A DNA stretch of 64,000 bases from Bacteroidia bacterium (GTDB lineage Bacteria > Bacteroidota > Bacteroidia > Flavobacteriales > Flavobacteriaceae), in assembly GCA_030427865.1 (NCBI GenBank), contig JAUICK010000015.1, positions 1 to 64,000 on the forward strand. Reading direction: 5' to 3'. A model generated the notes under the pieces. The model had not been told where the DNA came from. It did no database searches and saw nothing but the letters and a program-made list of their open reading frames with translations. The position numbers and the translations under genes were made by a program. Below, piece after piece: positions 17,567 through 26,662 of the stretch (position 1 is its first letter; each line of letters starts with the position of its first letter).

Positions 17567-17994
17567 ATTTCAGTTTCATTAATTGTAGTAATCAAATATA
17601 TGTATATAATTTCAAGTAATAGATTTGATGAAATTATTTTTTATACTGGTAGGTTTACCAGAATTCTGAGCTGTTAAATTAAAACTTGAAAAACCCGAAA
17701 GGAAGATAAATAGCATTAGCATTACCCCTAATGAAGGATTTCATTTTTTTTAAATTAGTTTTAAAATAAATTATTTTTTTGATTAATTGGTTGAGAGAAT
17801 AAAATTCTTTCTAACAATACACAATTTTACAAAGTAAACCCATATACAGTATCCTGTACTATACTGAAATATATATTATTTTATCCTATTTATATTAAAT
17901 ATTAATAAAAGTAACATACCCTGCAAAAAGGTTATTGGTCTTATATTTGTTCTAAAATAAAACATTGCTTATAATTTTATTAAACGCTTTAAAA
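17567..17994. other. divergent regulatory region between symporter and uxaC
   Basis: No gene is visible in these 428 bases. The region holds the shared hexuronate site at 17847-17866. It also has TATATTTG boxes for both directions (17942-17949 on plus; about 17597-17604 on minus), neither with a well-spaced TTG, and a small hairpin CATTA-CCCC-TAATG near 17718. Confidence 0.5.
17847..17866 (+). promoter_or_regulatory. candidate operator shared by the two hexuronate transcription units
   Basis: The 20 bases start and end with the 6-bp inverted arms CAGTAT and ATACTG around a core that includes ATCCTGTACTAT. The same 12-base core recurs at 26448-26459 upstream of the mannonate/TRAP operon; over 20 bases the two sites agree at 16 positions, including the symmetric CA..AT and AT..TG ends. 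The site is 128 bases before the uxaC ATG and can also serve the divergent symporter. Confidence 0.6.
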
Positions 17995-19398
17995 ATGAAT
18001 TCTTTTCTTACACAAGATTTTTTACTTTTAAATGATTTTGCTAAAAAGCTATATCACAATTTTGCAAAGTCTTTACCGATAATAGATTACCACAATCATC
18101 TTTCTCCTCAACAAATTGCAGAAGATTTTCAATTTAAAAATATAACGCAAGTTTGGTTGTATGGAGATCATTATAAATGGCGTGCCATGCGTGCTTTTGG
18201 TATTGATGAAAAATACATTACAGGTAATGCATCTGATAAAGAGAAGTTTTTAAAATGGGCAGAAGTTGTTCCTTACACTATTAAAAACCCTTTGTTTCAT
18301 TGGACTGCATTAGAGTTAAAGGCATATTTTAACATTGATGAAATTTTAACTCCTGAAAATGCTGAAGAAATTTACGAGAAGACTTCAAAAATTTTACAGC
18401 AAAAATCGCATTCTGCAAACGGCTTATTAAAAATGCAAAATGTAGAGAGCTTGTGCACTACTGATGACCCTGCTGATTCTTTAGAACATCATATTGCTAT
18501 TTTAAATGATGCTAATAAAGTAAAAACATTTCCAACTTTTAGACCAGACAATTCTTTTGCTGTCGAAAATACAACTACCTACAATCAATATTTATCAAAA
18601 TTAGAAAACGTTTCTAATGTTTCAATTCATAATTATGATGATTTATTAAAAGCTTTAGAAAGTAGAATTCAGTTTTTTAATGATAATGGAGGCAGACTTT
18701 CTGATCATGGTTTTGAGCAATTATCATTCTTTGAAAATGATATTTATAATATACATACACTATTCAAAAAAGTAAAAAACAATCAAGTTTTATCGCCTGA
18801 AGAAGTTGATTTCTTCAAATTTAAAACAGTTATTGAATTATGTAAAATATATCATAAAATTGGTTGGACACAACAGTTTCATTTAGGAGCTATCAGAAAT
18901 AATAACAAAAGATTATTAAGTGAATTAGGCCCAGATACTGGTTTCGATTCTATTGGAGATTTTTCTCAAGCCAAAGCTTTAAGTGGAGTTTTAAATCGGT
19001 TAGACAGCACAAATCAGTTGGCAAAAACGATTGTTTACAATTTAAACCCTGCTGATAGTGAGGTGTTTGCAACAATGGTTGGGAATTTTAACGATGGAAC
19101 TATCAAAGGAAAAATGCAATATGGTGCTGCTTGGTGGTTTTTAGACCAAAAAGACGGAATGGAAAAACAAATCAATGCCCTATCAAACTTAGGATTATTG
19201 TCTTGTTTTGTTGGTATGTTAACGGATTCTCGAAGCTTTTTATCGTTTCCAAGACACGAATATTTTAGACGTATTTTATGTAATGCTATTGGTACTGATG
19301 TTGAAAATGGAGAATTGCCTGCTGACGAAGCTTTTTTAGGAAAAATAGTAAGCGACATCTGCTACAATAACGCTAAAAACTACTTCAACTTTAAATAA
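17995..19398 (+). CDS. uxaC: glucuronate isomerase
   Basis: UxaC converts D-glucuronate to D-fructuronate (and galacturonate to tagaturonate), the first step of hexuronate breakdown. The 467-residue product has the family marks: IIDYHNHLSPQ near the N terminus (metal-binding HxH), WLYGDHYKWRAMRAFGI, CTTDDPADSLEHH, QFHLGAIRNNN, and near the C terminus LTDSRSFLSFPRHEYFRRILC. I chose the ATG at 17995; an upstream frame from 17965 adds ten atypical residues. The next gene starts with no gap. Confidence 0.96.
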   Translation: MNSFLTQDFLLLNDFAKKLYHNFAKSLPIIDYHNHLSPQQIAEDFQFKNITQVWLYGDHYKWRAMRAFGIDEKYITGNASDKEKFLKWAEVVPYTIKNPLFHWTALELKAYFNIDEILTPENAEEIYEKTSKILQQKSHSANGLLKMQNVESLCTTDDPADSLEHHIAILNDANKVKTFPTFRPDNSFAVENTTTYNQYLSKLENVSNVSIHNYDDLLKALESRIQFFNDNGGRLSDHGFEQLSFFENDIYNIHTLFKKVKNNQVLSPEEVDFFKFKTVIELCKIYHKIGWTQQFHLGAIRNNNKRLLSELGPDTGFDSIGDFSQAKALSGVLNRLDSTNQLAKTIVYNLNPADSEVFATMVGNFNDGTIKGKMQYGAAWWFLDQKDGMEKQINALSNLGLLSCFVGMLTDSRSFLSFPRHEYFRRILCNAIGTDVENGELPADEAFLGKIVSDICYNNAKNYFNFK

Positions 19399-20364
19399 AT
19401 GGATGCTATAAAATGGGGAATTATTGGTTGTGGTGATGTTGCTGAAGTAAAAAGTGGTCCTGCTTTTCAAAAAGTAAACAATTCTGAATTGATTGCTGTA
19501 ATGCGAAGAAATGGTGCAAAAGCGAAAGATTTTTCAGAAAGACACAAAGTTCCTTTTTGGTACGATTCTGTTAATGATATTCTAAATCATCCAGAAATTA
19601 ATGCTGTTTATATTGCAACTCCTCCTTCTACACATTTAGAAATTGCGAAACAATGTTTGGCGGCTAATAAATTTGTGTATTTGGAAAAACCAATCACTTT
19701 AAACACTAATGAAGCCAAAGAATTAGAAAAATTAGTAAAAGAAAATAACAAATTGGTGGTTGCGCATTACAGAAGAAAATTACCTACTTTTAAAAAGGTA
19801 AAAGAATTGTTAGACAATAATAGTATTGGTAAAATTTTGTTTGCTGATATTGAAATATTACAATCTAAAAACCCTTCTATTATTGCTAAAACTGATGATA
19901 ATTGGCGATTGAAAATAGAAACTTCAGGAGGTGGATATTTTCATGATATTGCTCCGCATCAAATAGATCTGATGCTTCATTATTTTGGGAATATTAAAAG
20001 CGCTGAAGGGTTTTCAACATCAATTCTTAATAACAAAGTTGCAGACATCGTAAATGGAATTATTGAATTTGAAAACGGAATTCAATTCAGAGGGATTTGG
20101 AATTTTATTGCCGCAGAAAAGGATGTTAAAGATGAATGTAAAATATATGGAGAAAACGGTACGATTACCTTTTCTTTTTATGGCGAAGAAGTATTCTTAA
20201 ATCTTTCTGATAAAAATAAAGTATTTTCATTTCAAAATCCTGCTCATGTGCAACAACCATTAATAGAACAAACAGTGAACTATTTTTTAGGCAACACAGA
20301 AAATCCTTGTACTATAAAAGATGGAGTTGAAGTAATGAAAATATTAGATACTTTTACAGCCTAA
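19399..20364 (+). CDS. Gfo/Idh/MocA-family NAD(P)-dependent oxidoreductase
   Basis: A 321-residue sugar-type dehydrogenase. The Rossmann motif GIIGCGDVAE is near the N terminus, the EKP motif (YLEKPITLN, near residue 98) marks the family, and FHDIAPHQIDL carries the His/Asp pair of the active site. It abuts the uxaC stop codon exactly, so the two are translated from one message. That links it to uronate or related sugar acid metabolism, but the substrate is not known. Confidence 0.88.
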   Translation: MDAIKWGIIGCGDVAEVKSGPAFQKVNNSELIAVMRRNGAKAKDFSERHKVPFWYDSVNDILNHPEINAVYIATPPSTHLEIAKQCLAANKFVYLEKPITLNTNEAKELEKLVKENNKLVVAHYRRKLPTFKKVKELLDNNSIGKILFADIEILQSKNPSIIAKTDDNWRLKIETSGGGYFHDIAPHQIDLMLHYFGNIKSAEGFSTSILNNKVADIVNGIIEFENGIQFRGIWNFIAAEKDVKDECKIYGENGTITFSFYGEEVFLNLSDKNKVFSFQNPAHVQQPLIEQTVNYFLGNTENPCTIKDGVEVMKILDTFTA

Positions 20365-20376
20365 AATTGAATATTT

Positions 20377-21219
20377 TTAGGTTGATTTTCTTTTGATATA
20401 GATGTTATAAATCAATCCAGAAAGGATGAGTAATATCCCCAATAGCGTCCACCCATTATAAATATCTCCAAACCAAAAAGTTCCTATAATAATGGTAATA
20501 ACTACTTCTAAATATTTTATAGGAGCTACTAAATTGGTTTCTTCTGCTTGAAAAGCTTTGGTCATATACAACTGTCCAAAATAACCAAAAACACCAGTGC
20601 TTATAAACAACACCCATTCTATCAAAGAAGGTTGTTCCCAATATTTTAAACACATTAATCCACCAAAAAAAAATGCCATAAGCATAAAATAATTGATAAT
20701 TACCAAAGGATGTTCCGTATTGCCAATTTTACGAATAACAACAAAAATGACCCCTAAAAAAATAGCAGAAAAAATCACAAAAAATAAACCTAAAAATTCT
20801 ACATCAGTTCCAAAACCTTTAATAATTAGTACCCCTAAAAAGGCAATGAAAAACAACAACCACTGAATGGGTTTTATTTTTTCTTTTAGAAAGAAAAGCG
20901 CAAAAACAGCTGCAAATATTGGTGCTGTATATCTTAAAGAAACTGCAGTACCAATACTTAGATAATTTAATGATTGAAAAAAACAAGTTAAAGATATTAC
21001 TCCTGTAATCCCTCTAATAATTAACCATTTTTTATTGTTTCCAAAAAATGGAACTTTTGCCTTGAGCACCAAAGGAATCGTAAAGAATAGTGTACCTACA
21101 GATCTAAAAAAGACAACCTGATAGACATTAAATGTACTCAAATATTTTACCACAGAACCCATTAGTGCAAATGCAATTGCACTAAAAATCATATAGATAA
21201 TAGCTTTGTTTTGTGTCAT
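20377..21219 (-). CDS. EamA/DMT-family transporter
   Basis: A 280-residue membrane protein with about ten segments in two EamA repeats, the drug/metabolite transporter fold. The conserved region SLRYTAPIFAAVFALFFLKEK closes the first repeat and PIKYLEVVITIIIGTFWFGD the second. The substrate cannot be told. It lies 67 bp downstream of the TRAP operon on the same strand. A TATATTTG box at 21238-21231 (minus) and a 7-bp inverted repeat at 21240-21260 suggest it may be transcribed separately. Confidence 0.87.
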   Translation of the reverse strand: MTQNKAIIYMIFSAIAFALMGSVVKYLSTFNVYQVVFFRSVGTLFFTIPLVLKAKVPFFGNNKKWLIIRGITGVISLTCFFQSLNYLSIGTAVSLRYTAPIFAAVFALFFLKEKIKPIQWLLFFIAFLGVLIIKGFGTDVEFLGLFFVIFSAIFLGVIFVVIRKIGNTEHPLVIINYFMLMAFFFGGLMCLKYWEQPSLIEWVLFISTGVFGYFGQLYMTKAFQAEETNLVAPIKYLEVVITIIIGTFWFGDIYNGWTLLGILLILSGLIYNIYIKRKST

Positions 21220-21286
21220 TTAATTAATCTCAAATATACTGTAATAAATAAAGTATTACACCCTAAAACAAAACTAAAGCATCTTA

Positions 21287-22585
21287 TTAAATTAAATCAA
21301 AAGCTCTTGGCAACCACAATGTTAAATCAGGGAAATAAGTAATTAACAATAACACTCCTATCATCACTAAAAATAACGGTAATAATGGCCTTATTACTTG
21401 TTGTATTTTTAAATCGGCAACACTGCATCCAACAAAGAGCACAGAACCCACAGGTGGCGTACATAAACCAATACATAAGTTCATTATCATTATGATTCCA
21501 AAATGAATTGGATCCATTCCTAATTCTGTTACAATAGGTAAAAATATTGGTGTAAAAATTAAAACTGCTGGAGTCATATCCATAAAAACACCCACGAATA
21601 ATAAAATCAAGTTGATAATGATTAAAATTACTATTGGGTTATCACTAATTGCCAATAACGTATTGCTAATTTCTTGTGGAATATTCTCATAACTCATTAC
21701 CCAAGACATTGCAATAGAAGTAGAAACCAACAGCAATACAATTGCTGATGTCTTAATCGTTTCCAATAAAATTGGTGAAATATCTTTTACCGTAATTTCT
21801 TTGTACACAAAGCCTAAAACTAAGGTATAAATTACAGCAATTGCTGATGCTTCTGTGGCCGTAAAAATTCCAGCTACAATACCACCAATTACCACTACAA
21901 GTAGCATTAAACTGGGAAATGCATCTACAAATCTTTTGAAGAATTCTTTAAAACCTACCAATTTATCTGTTGGATATTTTTTGATGATTGAATACACTAA
22001 AGCTACAATCATTAAAGCCAAACCAATTAATATACCAGGTACATAACCTGCAATAAATAAAGCTGCAATAGACACACCTCCACTTGCTAAAGAATATACA
22101 ATTAATACGTTACTTGGAGGTATAATTAAACCTGTTGTTGCACTTGTAATATTTACGGCGGCACTGAAAGATTTGTCGTAACCATCTTTTTCCATCATTG
22201 GATTCATAAAACCTCCAATGGCTGATGCTGCTGCAACTGCAGAACCAGAAATGGCTCCAAATAACATACAAGAAATGATGTTTACAAAGGCTAAACCTCC
22301 TGGCAATGGCCCAACTATGGCTTTGGCAAAATTTATGAGTCGAACTGCAATTCCTCCTCTGTTCATAATCTGTCCTGCTAAAATAAAAAACGGGATGGCA
22401 GATAAGGTAAAACTATCTAATGAGGTTGCCATTCTTTGTGCCAAAGTGGTTACACTTGGTAAAAAAGGCATTGCACTTAATAAGGTAAATAAAGCTGCTA
22501 AACCAATAGCAAATGCAATGGGCACTCTTAACGATAAGAAAACTAAAAAGCTAATAACTAAAATAAGGACTTCTACTAAATTCAT
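21287..22585 (-). CDS. dctM: TRAP transporter, large permease subunit (DctM)
   Basis: The 12-segment membrane subunit of a tripartite ATP-independent periplasmic transporter driven by the sodium or proton gradient. At 432 residues it has the normal DctM length and the typical motifs FILAGQIMNRGGIA, ITSATTGLIIPPSN and LCTPPVGSVLFV. It is the last gene of the five-gene operon SDR-uxuA-dctP-dctQ-dctM, which implies import of a hexuronate. Confidence 0.95.
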   Translation of the reverse strand: MNLVEVLILVISFLVFLSLRVPIAFAIGLAALFTLLSAMPFLPSVTTLAQRMATSLDSFTLSAIPFFILAGQIMNRGGIAVRLINFAKAIVGPLPGGLAFVNIISCMLFGAISGSAVAAASAIGGFMNPMMEKDGYDKSFSAAVNITSATTGLIIPPSNVLIVYSLASGGVSIAALFIAGYVPGILIGLALMIVALVYSIIKKYPTDKLVGFKEFFKRFVDAFPSLMLLVVVIGGIVAGIFTATEASAIAVIYTLVLGFVYKEITVKDISPILLETIKTSAIVLLLVSTSIAMSWVMSYENIPQEISNTLLAISDNPIVILIIINLILLFVGVFMDMTPAVLIFTPIFLPIVTELGMDPIHFGIIMIMNLCIGLCTPPVGSVLFVGCSVADLKIQQVIRPLLPLFLVMIGVLLLITYFPDLTLWLPRAFDLI

Positions 22586-22588
22586 AAC

Positions 22589-23059
22589 TTATGCTTTATT
22601 TAATTTTCTTAGATTTAAAAGTGTGTCTATGCTATAATAGCAAATTAAAATTCCTGAAATTGGGACTACCATATAAATAAATCCTAAAGGAATTTCTAAG
22701 GTTGCTGATGTTTGTCCAAACTGAAAACTTAATTGAACCAATCTAAATCCACCAATAATCATCACTGTAAATGCGAAGAATGCAATGGATATAAAAACGA
22801 TTCCGTTAAACAAGCTTTGTCTTTTTTTAACAACATCTTCTGGAATTAAATCAATCGCTAAATGCAGGTTTTTACCAGCTGCGTAAGCTGCACCTAACAA
22901 ACCAACCCAAATTAATGAGAAACTTGAAACTTCATCAGTTATAGTACTTGGTGCGCGTAATACAAATCTCGAAAACACTTGCCAAACCACACTTACTAAC
23001 ATTATTACTAAAATAATAAGTACTAATTTTTCTAAAATACTATCTATTTTCGCTCTCAT
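22589..23059 (-). CDS. dctQ: TRAP transporter, small permease subunit (DctQ)
   Basis: A 156-residue four-helix membrane protein of the DctQ family, which links the binding protein to the large permease. Family features are the VWQVFSRF motif in helix 1 and the middle-helix region SLIWVGLLGAAYAAG. Its start codon overlaps the dctP stop by one base (TAATG), and dctM follows after 3 bp, so the three are tightly coupled. Confidence 0.93.
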   Translation of the reverse strand: MRAKIDSILEKLVLIILVIMLVSVVWQVFSRFVLRAPSTITDEVSSFSLIWVGLLGAAYAAGKNLHLAIDLIPEDVVKKRQSLFNGIVFISIAFFAFTVMIIGGFRLVQLSFQFGQTSATLEIPLGFIYMVVPISGILICYYSIDTLLNLRKLNKA

Positions 23060-24045
23060 TATTGTTGACTTTTTATAGAAGTAATTATACTTTTCATTTC
23101 TTCATTTCCTTCAAACATCTTCAGAATTCCTTTGGTTTGTTCTTCAAAAGGTTTTTTCTCAGGATAAAATATCTCTACTCCTGCTTCTTTTACTGCTGCT
23201 AAAGATGCTTTTTCAGATGCTGCCCATAATTTACGCTGCGCTATTGTACTTACTTTTACGGCTTTTTTTACCCATTCTTTTTGTTGATTAGTCAATCTTT
23301 TCCAAGTATCTGTTCCAATTAACAAGACATCTGGCACAGAAGTATGTTCATCTAAAGAATAAAATTTACAAACTTCATAATGCTTAGACGTAAAAAAACT
23401 AGGTGGATTATTCTCTGCTCCGTCAACAACTCCTTGTTGTAAAGCTGTATACAACTCTCCCCAAGAAATTGGTGTTGGCGAACCTCCCAAATCATTTACC
23501 ATAGCCACAGCCATGTTACTTTTTTGCACTCTAATTTTTTTTCCTACTAAATCTGAAGGCGATTTTATAGGGGCTTCTTTCATATAGAAACTTCTACTCC
23601 CTGCATCGTAAAACGTTAACCCACGAAGTCTAAATTTCTCTCCTTTTAACAATAAACTTTCTCCAATTTTGCTATCAAAAACACTAAATGTATGTGCTTT
23701 ATCTCTAAACATATAAGGCACACTAAACACCTTATATTCTGGAATAAAATTCTCTAAAACTGCTGCAGATACTTTGGTAATGTCTAAACTACCAATTTGC
23801 AATAACTCTAAACATTCTCTTTCTCCTCCTAATTGACTGCTGGGATAAATATTTAATTTTAATTTTCCTTGCGATTGTTTTTCTAACTCTTCACCAAATA
23901 TCACCATTGCTTTATGTACAGGATGTTGCGTATCTAAAGCATGCCCTAATCGTAAGGTTTTTATTGATGTTTGTGATTGACAACCAAAAAAGAATACTAA
24001 AATGGTTAAAACAAATAAGAATTGAAAAAAATGTGGTTTCTTCAT
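23059..24045 (-). CDS. dctP: TRAP transporter substrate-binding protein (DctP), lipoprotein
   Basis: The periplasmic binding protein of the TRAP system, 328 residues. The N terminus is a lipoprotein signal (FFGC near residue 22), unusual for DctP proteins in Proteobacteria but normal in Bacteroidetes. Motifs include LGHALDTQHPVH and KIRVQKSNMAVAMVNDLGG with the ligand-binding Arg, then VDGAENNPPSF. DctP proteins next to uxuA usually bind glucuronate or galacturonate, which fits this operon. Confidence 0.94.
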   Translation of the reverse strand: MKKPHFFQFLFVLTILVFFFGCQSQTSIKTLRLGHALDTQHPVHKAMVIFGEELEKQSQGKLKLNIYPSSQLGGERECLELLQIGSLDITKVSAAVLENFIPEYKVFSVPYMFRDKAHTFSVFDSKIGESLLLKGEKFRLRGLTFYDAGSRSFYMKEAPIKSPSDLVGKKIRVQKSNMAVAMVNDLGGSPTPISWGELYTALQQGVVDGAENNPPSFFTSKHYEVCKFYSLDEHTSVPDVLLIGTDTWKRLTNQQKEWVKKAVKVSTIAQRKLWAASEKASLAAVKEAGVEIFYPEKKPFEEQTKGILKMFEGNEEMKSIITSIKSQQ

Positions 24046-24091
24046 TTTTTTTTGATGTATGAATTACTGTTTGTCTAAAACTATTATTTTT

Positions 24092-25336
24092 CTAAAGAGA
24101 ACGTCTAATGCCTAATTCTAATCCTCTTAATTCTGCTAAACCACGTAAACGTCCTATACCAGAATACCCAGGATTGGTTTTCTTTTTTAAATCGTCTAAC
24201 ATTTTATGACCGTGATCAGGTCTAAAAGGCATTCTTACATCTTGTCTGCCAGCAGCAATTCTTTTTTGTTGCTCTAAAATCAGCGCCTTCATCACTGCAT
24301 ACATATCTACATCACCATCTAAGTGATCTGCTTCGTGGAAATTTCCTTCTGCGTCACGTTTTGTGGCACGTAAATGGATAAAGTGAATTCTATCTCCTAA
24401 ACGCTCTACCATTCCTGCTAAATCATTATCTGCTCTTACACCAAAAGAACCTGTACAAAAAGTCAATCCGTTATTTTGAGATGGAACTGCATTATAAATA
24501 TCTTGAATATCTTGTTCTGTAGAAACTACTCTTGGTAAACCTAAAATTGGAAATGGTGGATCATCAGGGTGAATACACATTAACACTCCTGCTTGTTCTG
24601 CTGCAGGAATAATCTCCGATAAAAACGAGAATAAGTTCGCTTTCAACTCTTTTGGTCCAATGTTTTTATAGGTTGCTAAAATCTGATTGAATTCCTCTAA
24701 GGTATATCCTTCTTCAGCACCAGGTAAACCAGCTATAATATTTCTGATTAGTTTTGTTTGGTCTTCTTCTGATGTGTTTTTAATAAACTCAGCCGCTTTT
24801 TGCTTTTGAGCTTCTGAATATTCATTTTCAGCACCTGGTCTTTTTAACAAATACAATTCGAAAGCTGCAAAAGCTGCTGCTTCAAAACGTAATGCTGTAG
24901 ATTCATCAGAAACTTCATAATCTAAATTGGTTCTTGTCCAATCTAAAACAGGCATAAAATTGTAACATACAATGTCAATTCCGCAAGCACCTAAATTCAA
25001 AAGTGTTTGCTTGTATCTTTCAATGGATTTTTGATAATCTCCAGATTTGGTTTTAATATTTTCGTGAATTGGTACCGATTCTACTACAGACCAAGTCAAC
25101 CCTACATTTTCTATAATTTCTTTTCTTTTGGTAATTTCTTCAACCGTCCAAACTTCTCCATTTGGAATGTGGTGCAAGGCAGAAACGATTCCTGTTGCAC
25201 CACTTTGTTTTATATCTGACAAAGAAACTGGGTCATTTGGACCATACCACCTCCAAGTTTGTTCTAAGCCCAACCTAACCTTCCCAAAGGGAAGGGATTT
25301 ATCCGAAGTTTTATTAGTTTTTTGTTCTAAACTCAA
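24092..25336 (-). CDS. uxuA: mannonate dehydratase, with an N-terminal insertion
   Basis: UxuA dehydrates D-mannonate to 2-keto-3-deoxy-D-gluconate. Family motifs: [13 protein letters not shown] at the start of the normal protein, metal-binding [34 protein letters not shown] and [10 protein letters not shown]. The frame has no ATG near the start. The possible starts are TTG at 25336, or TTG at 25273, which lies inside the inserted element. Between SLEQ and TWRW there are 21 extra codons, bounded by a repeat of TTTGTTCTAA (plus strand), which looks like an in-frame insertion. The rest appears intact. It follows the SDR and precedes dctP. Confidence 0.93.
   Translation of the reverse strand: MSLEQKTNKTSDKSLPFGKVRLGLEQTWRWYGPNDPVSLSDIKQSGATGIVSALHHIPNGEVWTVEEITKRKEIIENVGLTWSVVESVPIHENIKTKSGDYQKSIERYKQTLLNLGACGIDIVCYNFMPVLDWTRTNLDYEVSDESTALRFEAAAFAAFELYLLKRPGAENEYSEAQKQKAAEFIKNTSEEDQTKLIRNIIAGLPGAEEGYTLEEFNQILATYKNIGPKELKANLFSFLSEIIPAAEQAGVLMCIHPDDPPFPILGLPRVVSTEQDIQDIYNAVPSQNNGLTFCTGSFGVRADNDLAGMVERLGDRIHFIHLRATKRDAEGNFHEADHLDGDVDMYAVMKALILEQQKRIAAGRQDVRMPFRPDHGHKMLDDLKKKTNPGYSGIGRLRGLAELRGLELGIRRSL
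25258..25330. repeat. miniature repeat element inserted in uxuA, with target-site duplication
   Basis: A 53-base segment (25268-25320) lies between two exact copies of TTTGTTCTAA (25258-25267 and 25321-25330). It contains the palindrome CTTCCC-AAA-GGGAAG. The spacing of the two copies is 63 bases, a multiple of three with no stop codon, so the uxuA frame stays open through it. Confidence 0.7.
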
Positions 25337-25416
25337 AATTTTTAAACTATTTAAAATTAATTTTTTAATATTTTTATTTTTAGGAACGATTTAAAATGCT
25401 TTTTTCCACAATATAT

Positions 25417-25445
25417 TCTTCCCTTTGGGAAGACTAAGGTGGCCT
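25417..25445. repeat. second copy of the REP-like repeat, opposite orientation
   Basis: TTCCCTTTGGGAAG followed by a run close to CTAAGGTGGCCTT matches the reverse complement of the copy in uxuA (TTCCCTTTGGGAAG, then GTTAGGTTGGGC). It starts directly after the stop codon of the SDR gene. Confidence 0.65.
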
Positions 25446-26273
25446 TTAAACTCCACTATAAGCTGAAAAGCCTCCATCTATAGGAATTACAATTCCAGTT
25501 ACAAATGCTGATGCATCATCACATAAAAATAGGGTAGAACTTACTAAATCATCAGGAGTTCCATAACGTCCCATAGGTGTTTGATCGATAATTTGTTGTC
25601 CTCTTTGCGTTAAACTTCCATCTTCATTGGTTAATAAAGCTCTGTTTTGATCTGTTAAGAAAAAACCTGGAGCCAAAGCATTTACACGAATACCTACTTT
25701 AGAAAAATGTACTGCTAACCATTGTGTAAAATTAGAAATGGCTGCTTTAGCACCACTATAAGCTGGTATTTTTGTTAAGGGAGTAAAAGCGTTCATTGAA
25801 GAAATATTCAAAATAGAACAGCCTTCACGTCCAACCATATCTGTTGCAAAAACCTGAGTAGGAATTAACGTTCCTAAAAAGTTTAAATTGAATGTAAATT
25901 CAATTCCTTTTGGGTCTAAATCAAAAAAAGTTTTAAAACCTTCTGCTGTCTTTTTTAAATCTTTCATTGCAAAAAACGGATTAGAAGTTGTTCCTAAAGG
26001 ATGATTACCTCCAGCTCCATTAACTAAGATATCCACTTTACCAAAAGCATCATTTACAACTTGTTTTGCTTTTTCAAGAGAATCTTTTTCTAATACATTA
26101 GCTGCTACTCCTATTGCCTCACCTCCTTCATTTTTAATTTCATCAGCAACTTTGTTAGCTGCATCTGCTCTTAAATCTAAAACTGCGATTTTATTTCCTT
26201 GTTTAGAAAGTGCTTTCGCCATTGTGCTACAAAGTACACCACCTGCACCTGTTAATACGATTGTTTTACTCAT
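25446..26273 (-). CDS. SDR-family oxidoreductase, probable D-mannonate oxidoreductase
   Basis: A 275-residue SDR. The cofactor loop is TGAGGVLCS, an atypical form of TGxxxGxG, and the catalytic motif is YSGAKAA. The insert region after NGAGGNHPLGTT is typical of the SDR group found with uxuA in Bacteroidetes, where it replaces the long-chain UxuB and interconverts fructuronate and mannonate. This role is inferred from context: it is the first gene of the uxuA-TRAP operon, and no uxuB is present, while uxaC and uxuA are. Confidence 0.85.
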   Translation of the reverse strand: MSKTIVLTGAGGVLCSTMAKALSKQGNKIAVLDLRADAANKVADEIKNEGGEAIGVAANVLEKDSLEKAKQVVNDAFGKVDILVNGAGGNHPLGTTSNPFFAMKDLKKTAEGFKTFFDLDPKGIEFTFNLNFLGTLIPTQVFATDMVGREGCSILNISSMNAFTPLTKIPAYSGAKAAISNFTQWLAVHFSKVGIRVNALAPGFFLTDQNRALLTNEDGSLTQRGQQIIDQTPMGRYGTPDDLVSSTLFLCDDASAFVTGIVIPIDGGFSAYSGV

Positions 26274-26628
26274 TTAATTAATTTTTATTTTATGTGAAAA
26301 TACTTTTTATATTTAGAGCATTTATACAAAAAAGGGATAATAAAATACAAAATACTTACAGCCAGATAAATACATAAAATACTACGATTAAAATCTGATT
26401 GACTGATTTTATAAGGAATAAAATTAAAAATTTGCTACAACACCAACATCCTGTACTATCTTGTTTTATTTATTTTTTTATAACATAACTAAATAGTGCT
26501 TTTTAATTTTCTGTTAGTAATGACAAAGTTTCATCATTTTAATTCAATAAATTTTAGAATTCTATTTCCTCAAAATATTTAAAAATTAAGTGTTTTAACA
26601 CAGAAATTGGAGTAATTAACAAAATAAA
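26274..26628. other. upstream region of the mannonate/TRAP operon
   Basis: No gene is visible in about 355 AT-rich bases. They hold the shared candidate operator at 26444-26463. I see no well-spaced TTG/TAnnTTTG promoter for the operon here. Confidence 0.5.
26444..26463 (-). promoter_or_regulatory. second copy of the candidate hexuronate operator
   Basis: The core ATAGTACAGGAT (minus strand, 26459-26448) is identical to the site between the symporter and uxaC, and the outer CA and TG pairs also match. It lies 171 bases before the first gene of the SDR-uxuA-dctPQM operon. The regulator itself is not encoded in this window. Confidence 0.6.
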
Positions 26629-26653
26629 AAAACCGAGATATTTAATCTCGGTT
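26629..26653 (-). terminator. rho-independent terminator of tRNA-Leu
   Basis: A 9-bp stem (AACCGAGAT / ATCTCGGTT) with a 5-base loop is followed on the minus strand by a T run, 10 bases after the tRNA. Confidence 0.8.
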
Positions 26654-26662
26654 TTCTTTTTG

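Noticed and set aside
17690..17730. Small hairpin CATTA-CCCC-TAATG upstream of the symporter as a riboswitch or terminator
   Set aside because: The stem is only five pairs, there is no T run, and no riboswitch consensus is visible.
22218..22637. A 139-codon open frame opposite dctM and dctQ
   Set aside because: It crosses the junction of two clear TRAP genes and shows no domain or start signal.
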